DNA of 64,000 nt, from NCBI GenBank assembly GCA_949126835.1, contig OX421497.1, positions 28,066,742 to 28,130,741 on the forward strand, read 5' to 3'. How positions within the stretch are numbered: the first letter of the stretch is position 1; the number at the start of each line of letters is the position of its first letter. The notes under the pieces were generated by a model, which saw only the letters and a list, made by a program, of their open reading frames with translations, was not told the DNA's origin and searched no databases. Both the position numbers and the translations under genes were made by a program. Shown here in pieces: positions 58,219-64,000 of this stretch. The stretch is from Anisus vortex (taxonomy: Eukaryota > Mollusca > Gastropoda > Planorbidae).

Positions 58219-58385
58219 CCCATATTCTGCTGAGGTCGTGAATTTTTTTTTCATTTTTAGATATTATTTAGTTCTTGGGCCACAATGAAAGGAACGACTT
58301 ATGATTTTCCTTTACATTGAAAACTTTTTGAGATATTGGCGTTTTAAAATCGTCCCATAAGTGGGACAGTAGCAACAAACGGCCG
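58219..58385 (+). mobile_element. piggyBac-like terminal fragment
   Basis: TTAA (58215-58218) followed by CCCATATTCTGCTGAGG, the same terminus type as 6519. It also carries the internal palindrome gtcccataagtgggac. No second end found. Confidence 0.4.
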
Positions 58386-59281
58386 TGTGTACATTTATTT
58401 TGTGTCAGTTCGTTTTTCTTGTTTTCCCGTTAAAGGTTTTGAACGAAATGACATTTATAAGTGATATAGTGCAAGTTAAATGCATCCACCAATCATTTAT
58501 GCACTAAAAATCTATCAATGGACATTAAATGTAATAATAAATATAAAATTTTTAGATGAGATTAAAATGTAGCTAATGATTCTCGCTAATACAATAAAGG
58601 TTCTACTCAATAATTAATTCACTTGTTTTATATCTTTATGTATTATGAAACAAAACAATACATTTTAGATTTTAAAATAAACTTAGAATTGTATTAAAAA
58701 TGTATCAAATTTACAACAAAATATAAATACAAATGACAAAAGACCATTTTTATTTAGTACCTTGTATGAGACAAGGACAGTTTAATGAATTTAATTAAAC
58801 AAATTGAAAGAAAATCATAGAAAGAGAGTTTTAAAAATTAACAAATGTATTATGTTTAGTACATAAAATAAAACATCAAACACACATATTAATACAATTC
58901 TTTGATAATGAAATACATAATTTTAATAATGTGGAAGGGAGCAATAGAAGTTGTGAACATCTGAAGGCAGCACAACTTTCATTGACTGCAAATGCTCATA
59001 AGTTTAGCTCCTTATTCCCTCCTGCTTAGGAAGAGTGTAAGGGGGGGGGGCGGATTTTGGAAGCTTGTCTCTTCGACCCAGTGATAAGGTTGGCTAGAGC
59101 ACATACACTTGTGACCTTGGCATTTTAGAAGGATTAAGTGATTTTAAACCATTTTTTTTTTCAAAATCTCTGAAACAATCAAAGGTCCGATACTTCATTT
59201 CATAAGGCCTTGGTTTTATTTTTTAGGCTCTAATTAGATGTACATAAAAAAGTGGTAAATTAATGTAATTGTTTTTTTTTT
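58386..59281. other. No gene seen
   Basis: AT-rich, with a G run at 59041-59050. Confidence 0.5.
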
Positions 59282-59595
59282 TTACTTTTTTAGTATTTCA
59301 ATTGTTGAGTAAACACGATCAAGCTCCATTTGAGTATGTACACACTTCAAGGTGTTTTTCTCCACGTTTTTTGCATGTGTTATAAAAAAGAGATGGCTTG
59401 AAGCTTTTGATTTCGATGCTGATAAGTGTAGCCATCGGAAAATATGATGACCTTGTCTAAATAACATTTTTGTTCTATATATGTTACAAGATAAAATTGA
59501 AAATTCATTATTACTGAGTCCCCCTTCTGCCTCATTCCAAACAAAGCATACAACATCTTTTGAAACCATGTAATAGATTGTGTAGTTGTGGACAT
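59282..59595 (-). pseudogene. DUF7869-like (putative transposase-derived) remnant
   Basis: Minus-strand fragments in two frames follow the order of an uncharacterised DDE-like protein family: FVWNEAEGG, then TYIEQKCYLDKVIIFSDGYTYQHRN (the family has FSDxCxGQNRN), then VHTQMELDRVYSTIEILKK (the family has GHTQMEVDSVHSTIE). Frame changes and lost residues show decay. The family assignment is from memory of such motifs and moderately sure. Confidence 0.5.
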
Positions 59596-60015
59596 ACTAT
59601 TTGATTTTATAGTAGAGGGCGGATACCTTAAGAGATAGTGCTAATAAAACTCTCTGCACACCCACACGCAACACTTAAGTGTGGGAATTCAATAAATAAG
59701 TCTCCTTATCTTTGTTTTTTCATTTTTTGCAGCCTTTTTTCTCTACCTATATTTATTATAGAGAGCTTCATCAAAATTACCCTGTGAGATTGAAATATCG
59801 AAATGTTCATGGCTTTTATCTCTTCATCGAAATAAGACATTTTAGGTTTACCTTTAACATGTTATATTTTGATGTACTCACGATAGATGTCTGAATATGA
59901 CTGAAATAATGGTTTCAGATATAACTTTTGTGGTACGTTTTGACAATAATGCGATGGCTTTATCCACCCTGTAGAAAAAAAGCTTCTGCTACAGAAACAT
60001 TAACAACATAATCTA
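59596..60015. other. No gene seen
   Basis: AT-rich spacer. Confidence 0.5.
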
Positions 60016-61120
60016 CAGACAATCTAGTCCTAGAAGAGGAAGGTTCTTCACTACGAAGACCTATGAAGCTCAGTGGTGAAAGCCGTAAGGAAGCCACAAA
60101 GCCAACTACCCTTCTGACAACCAGGAAATTAACCATCAGAACGGAACGTCAGGACCATGTATGAGTCGCGAAAAATGCCACAGGTAGCATCAGAGATGAG
60201 GGGAAATAAGCTGACCATATTGGGCATCAGTGAGACAAGGTGGACGCAAGCTGGACAAAGAAGACTGACACCAGGAGAGCTGATGCTGTACTCTGGACCT
60301 GAAAAAAAAGAGGCAATACAATCACAGGAAGTTGGCCTCATGTTGTCCAAAAAAGCACAGAGAGCGCTGATTGGCTAGGAAGCGCATGGTCCCAGGATCA
60401 ATACAGCCTCCTGCCGTACCCAGAAGACCAATATCAAAACAAATATAGTCCAATGTTACGCGCTGACTAACGACAGTTAAAAGGAGGATAAAGACCAGTT
60501 CTATGGCAGGTTACAAAAGATACTTGGGACCTTCCCCCAAAAAGGGCGTCATCATCCTCATGGGTGACAATGGATGCAAAGATTGGTTCTGAAAAAACAG
60601 GCTACTAAAAGGTAATGGGCAACCATGCCATGGGAACAAAGAATGCAAACGGAGAGAAATTTGCAAATCTCTGTGCGCTCAACAATATTGTCATTGGAGG
60701 GACCATCTTTCAGCACAAAGCAAAACGGATCTTACCAGAAAAACAACAGAGAACCAGATAGACCGTCTGCATAAACAAGAGATTTAGAAGGTCCTTACAA
60801 GATGTCAGAGTGAAAAGGTGGACAGATGTGGCATCTGACCACCACCTGGATAGCTCGACTTAAACTGAAGCTAACGAGAAATCAGACATGCACGACAGGC
60901 AGAAGAGTTAAATACAACACTAAACTTTCTGAAAGTCCATAAGATAAAAGAACAGTCTAAAAAATAAATATGAAGTGCTACATGATCTGGTGGAAGAGGA
61001 ACATAGTGTACTCAGCACCAAGCAGAAAGTGAAAGAGAGATTCAGATCCTCTTGCCAAGAGGTACTTGGTCCAAATAAGCTTCATCAGAAAGAGTGGATT
61101 ACAGCAAATAACCAAGAGCG
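60016..61120 (+). pseudogene. LINE endonuclease domain remnant
   Basis: An apurinic-type endonuclease half of a LINE: LTILGISETRWTQAGQRRL, then EVGLMLSKKAQRALIGW (60157-60380), then with many frame changes QCYALTND, a MGD-type motif (about 60560), GERNENGEKFANLC-like sequence (about 60640-60680), and ASDHH (about 60832), the catalytic SDH region. It ends with a segment like SCQEVLGPNKLHQKEWI (about 61050-61100). Stops and frameshifts throughout. Probably the same family as the C-terminal fragment at 8031-8509. Confidence 0.75.
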
Positions 61121-61524
61121 GTCGCTGTGGCGTCCTTAAAACTTTCTTGGACATATTTAACGCGACCAGGGTACATTTGTTTCGCCAGGTGTGTAGTATG
61201 CGACCGTCTCGGAGGTTTTTGAACAATTCAATGTAATGCGAGTTGAGACTGATGGTTCTTTGTTCTTTTTTTTTCCAAACAGGTTTTGAACAATGTACAA
61301 AACAATTATGTCACGATTTTGTAATCCTCTTATATGTTTTGGTCATCAAATCGTGTATGACAAGCAGATGGCGACGCTTTCCATCGCCTACTGACCCGTT
61401 TTCTACGTCTGGAAGTCCTTGCATAAATTGAATACCTTACATATCGTTAATCGCCTGCCACTCCCCATAACACCATATAATCTCCTCTGCAGTGGCGTAG
61501 CAAGGTTTTGACGTAAGGGGGAGC
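61121..61524. other. No gene; MITE-like end
   Basis: cagtggcgtagcaagg at 61493 resembles the end of the MITE at 47429. Confidence 0.4.
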
Positions 61525-62256
61525 TGTGGCGTGCTGGTCTAAGATTCTGTCACCGAGCCTGCAATTGGCCTAGGCTATCAGTGCAGACTTAGTGGATAAC
61601 TCAGCAGGTACACAGGGTGATGGGGAGGGGTGATTTAGGCAGGTTTTCTAGGTGGTATGTGGTCCCGAAGTGCAGATGATTCCTAGGTGATTCTAAGACA
61701 AATTTATATCCAGGTTTCGTTTTGGCTCGTTAATACGTAGGTTGAGTTAAACTGTTGACTAATTGACACTGACACTGGAAGTCACACAAACAGGTATTCT
61801 ATCAATCGATAAGCAAGGCGTATTGTAACAACGAATATTTTATTCACGTGAAAGTCCGTATTCAATCATTGATGACATGAGCACATAATTCATACAATCC
61901 AAATACAAGTGATAAAGAGTGTACATTTAATCATAGGTGTAACTGAGAGATCTTCATAATAGTAGTAACATAACTTCACAACTTGAATAAGACTTGATAA
62001 AGACTTCACTTGAAGATAATAACTTTAATCACTATATCCTATATCAACATCACTGCTATACTTCGTTACTACTATCACATCAAGACCACGTACATCACTC
62101 TTCCACGGCCTAACATACACTGACTTTGTTTACCATCTCCCTCTCCCAAGTAAACATTACATGACGTCAAACACACATTTCCTAGTTACTCCTTAATCGC
62201 ACCTATTGCACAAACTTATTCCTTATAACTTCACACCAAGTCATGCATCACTTACA
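61525..62256 (-). repeat. 3' LTR of the gypsy element
   Basis: Minus strand starts TGTAAGTGATGC next to the polypurine tract and may end at CCACA (61525). AATAAA on the minus strand at 61839-61844. The far boundary is uncertain because the partner LTR is not in view. Confidence 0.55.
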
Positions 62257-62267
62257 CCCTCCTTCTC
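62257..62267 (-). promoter_or_regulatory. Polypurine tract
   Basis: gagaaggaggg on the minus strand, adjacent to the LTR start. Confidence 0.65.
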
Positions 62268-62597
62268 ACATTTAAAAATACCTTTAGTATTTTTTTTTTT
62301 TTTTTTTTAAACTTATAAATATACATCTGCTATTATACAAATGCTCCAACTCTATTTAATTAAAATTTTCAACAAATCATAACAAATATCCACTTCCTTT
62401 CATTAAATCCATTACGCACCTAGTAAACAAAGTATTGTAAAATGTAAATTGCACACCAACATGTGTTCTCCTCAACCAGTCATTACATCTAATTCATTCA
62501 CTCATTTACTCATGTTCACCCATTTTATTTCCACTTGACCACAACACCATTCAAATATATAACATATAACTTGACTTGGGTACAATGTGTGGCAAGA

Positions 62598-62684
62598 TAA
62601 CATCATCATCGTCATCAAATATCATCATCATCATCATCAAATATCATCATCATCATCATCATCATCAAATATCATCATCATAAT
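62598..62684. repeat. (ATC)n microsatellite in the retroelement 3' region
   Basis: Runs of atc interrupted by repeated caaat, between the pol stop and the polypurine tract. Confidence 0.9.
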
Positions 62685-62794
62685 ACCCAAATCAAAATCT
62701 GTGAAAAATGTAACATTTGTTAATATCTCAATATAATAATAAAAATACACTATTTACAATATTATCTACAACAATCTCCATCCTTAAACCAAAT

Positions 62795-64000
62795 TTACAC
62801 ATAGTCATTACCCATTCTAGAAAGTATATCAGGAATATGATTATCACAACCTTTTATTGACCTAATCTGAAACTTGTAATCCTGCAATACCAGTGCCCAC
62901 CTGGTTACCCTATTGTTCTTAACTTTGTCACAATTAAACTTTACCAAAGGCTTGTGATCTACCAATATATCAAACTGAGTTCCCAGTAAGTATTTTTGTA
63001 ACCGCGTTACTGCCCAGAAAATTGCCAAACATTCAATCTCAATCACCGAATACCTCTTTTCCGCCTCTGAGAGCTTCCTACTTAAGTATAATACAGGCTG
63101 AAATTGCCCATTATGCAACTGCATAAGACAAGCCCCAACCCCTATCCTCGAGGCATCTGTAGCTAAAGTCATGTGCCTATTCAGATCTATGGGTTTTAGT
63201 ATAGCTTCATTTTGAAAAACAGCCTTAATTTTACTTAAAGCTACCTCACATTCCTCCGTCCAAACAATGTTTGCAGGACTGTCCTTATTAGCTAATTTTC
63301 CTAAAGGTTCAACCACCTCTGCAAAGTTAGGTATGAACGATCTATAAAAACTGCACAATCCAATAAGCGATCTAACATTTTTCTTAGTTTTTGGTTTCTC
63401 AATATCAAGAATTTTCTTAGCTAATTCTTTTGTAGGTTGTATTTGTCCCTGCCCAATATTATAGCCCAAAAAATCCAGTCTATTTAATCCAATTTTTACT
63501 TTCTCTGGCGACACCGTAATATTATATTTTCTAAGTATCCCAAATAACCGCTTCAAAGTTTTAATATGTTCTCCCCAGGACCTAGTATACACACATATAT
63601 CATCCACATAATGTCTGATACATGGTTCTTTATGTAGAATGATATTCATCATTTTCACAAACGTTGCCGTACTGTTTACCAAACCGAACGGCATCACGTT
63701 CCATTCATACAAGCCTTCATGCGTAGTGAACGCAGTATACTTCTTAGAACTTTCTTTCATTCTAATCTGATAAAATCCTCTTGTACAATCTAAGTGTGAA
63801 AATATGTTTGCATCCGCCATATTGTTTACCAAGTCTTCTGGATTAGGTAACGGTTCCCTATCAATTACCGTTATCTGGTTAATTTTTCTGAAATCGCAGC
63901 ATAACCTAATCTTGCCATTCTTCTTCTTTACTATGACTATAGGCGATGCATAAGGCGATTGCGATTTCTGTATTAGACCATTATCTAGCAACAATTGTAT
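62795..64000 (-). CDS. Pol: reverse transcriptase + RNase H, 5'-incomplete
   Basis: The frame is open from the window end to the stop at 62795, about 401 codons. RT: SPYASPIVIVKKKNGKIR, DFRKIN, LDCTRGFYQI, MPFGLVNSTATF and the catalytic YVDD (IRHYVDDICVY). The thumb/connection includes FLGYNIGQGQI and the RT/RNase H joint. RNase H: ATDASRIGVGA, IEIECLAI, VDHKPLV and DNHIPDILSR provide the D-E-D-D acidic set. No stops or frame breaks, so it looks functional as far as visible. The stop directly follows RNase H. Most gypsy pols continue into integrase here, so integrase must lie upstream or be missing. Confidence 0.93.
   Translation of the reverse strand: MQLLLDNGLIQKSQSPYASPIVIVKKKNGKIRLCCDFRKINQITVIDREPLPNPEDLVNNMADANIFSHLDCTRGFYQIRMKESSKKYTAFTTHEGLYEWNVMPFGLVNSTATFVKMMNIILHKEPCIRHYVDDICVYTRSWGEHIKTLKRLFGILRKYNITVSPEKVKIGLNRLDFLGYNIGQGQIQPTKELAKKILDIEKPKTKKNVRSLIGLCSFYRSFIPNFAEVVEPLGKLANKDSPANIVWTEECEVALSKIKAVFQNEAILKPIDLNRHMTLATDASRIGVGACLMQLHNGQFQPVLYLSRKLSEAEKRYSVIEIECLAIFWAVTRLQKYLLGTQFDILVDHKPLVKFNCDKVKNNRVTRWALVLQDYKFQIRSIKGCDNHIPDILSRMGNDYV

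Larger units (their letters stand above)
61525..64000 (-). mobile_element. Ty3/gypsy LTR retrotransposon, 3' part, cut by the window edge
   Basis: On the minus strand: pol (RT and RNase H) to 62795, a noncoding stretch, polypurine tract (62257-62267), and LTR from 62256 downward. The ORF ends right after RNase H, with no integrase downstream. The other half and 5' LTR lie outside the window. Confidence 0.8.

Noticed and set aside
62598..62684. Direct repeats with spacing like a CRISPR array
   Set aside because: Simple (ATC)n microsatellite in an animal genome.

Overview
This window is nuclear DNA of an invertebrate animal. It is AT-rich, has a spliced gene with long introns and canonical GT/AG sites, and is packed with non-LTR, LTR, hAT, piggyBac and Helitron-like repeats, SINEs and satellites. 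Abundant LINE debris plus a tRNA-derived SINE whose body resembles gastropod SINEs suggest a mollusc, probably a gastropod; this is an inference. There are no operons, ribosome binding sites or CRISPR arrays.

Only one host gene can be supported. It is a minus-strand SLC22 (organic cation/anion transporter, major facilitator superfamily) gene with nine coding exons between 42194 (ATG) and 19230 (TGA). The exons join in frame to 524 residues with all family landmarks, and an AATAAA lies 27 nt after the stop. Its introns of up to 7.4 kb hold much of the repeat content, including a piggyBac element in intron 4.

Layout. 0-7 kb: satellites, LINE and hAT remnants. 7.1-8.7 kb: a hAT element with a perfect 8-bp target duplication and a 5'-truncated LINE nested inside. 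8.76-15.6 kb: a young LTR retrotransposon (LTRs differ at one base) that encodes protease then integrase, lacks reverse transcriptase, and seems to derive from the rare Gmr1-type Ty3/gypsy lineage in which integrase precedes RT. 15.6-18.7 kb: a 20-bp tandem array and CR1/L2-like LINE pieces. 19.2-42.2 kb: the SLC22 gene, with a gag remnant, Helitron-like copies, a ZMYM1-type hAT relic, an RTE LINE tail, MITEs and the piggyBac in its introns. 42.5-53.5 kb: Helitron-like elements, including a 5.3-kb imperfect inverted repeat with outward-facing hairpin+CTAG-type termini. 53.65-55.66 kb: a second hAT of the 7-kb family. 55.7-61.1 kb: LINE, piggyBac-like and DUF7869-like relics. 61.5-64.0 kb: the 3' part of another gypsy element whose ORF ends at RNase H next to a polypurine tract and LTR.

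The strongest leads are the RT-less gypsy element and its possible RT-bearing relative at the window edge, the palindromic Helitron-like structures with a filled and an empty MITE site in opposite arms, and the piggyBac element broken by a single in-frame stop. All calls come from reading the sequence by eye. No database search was run, so family names rest on recognised motifs.
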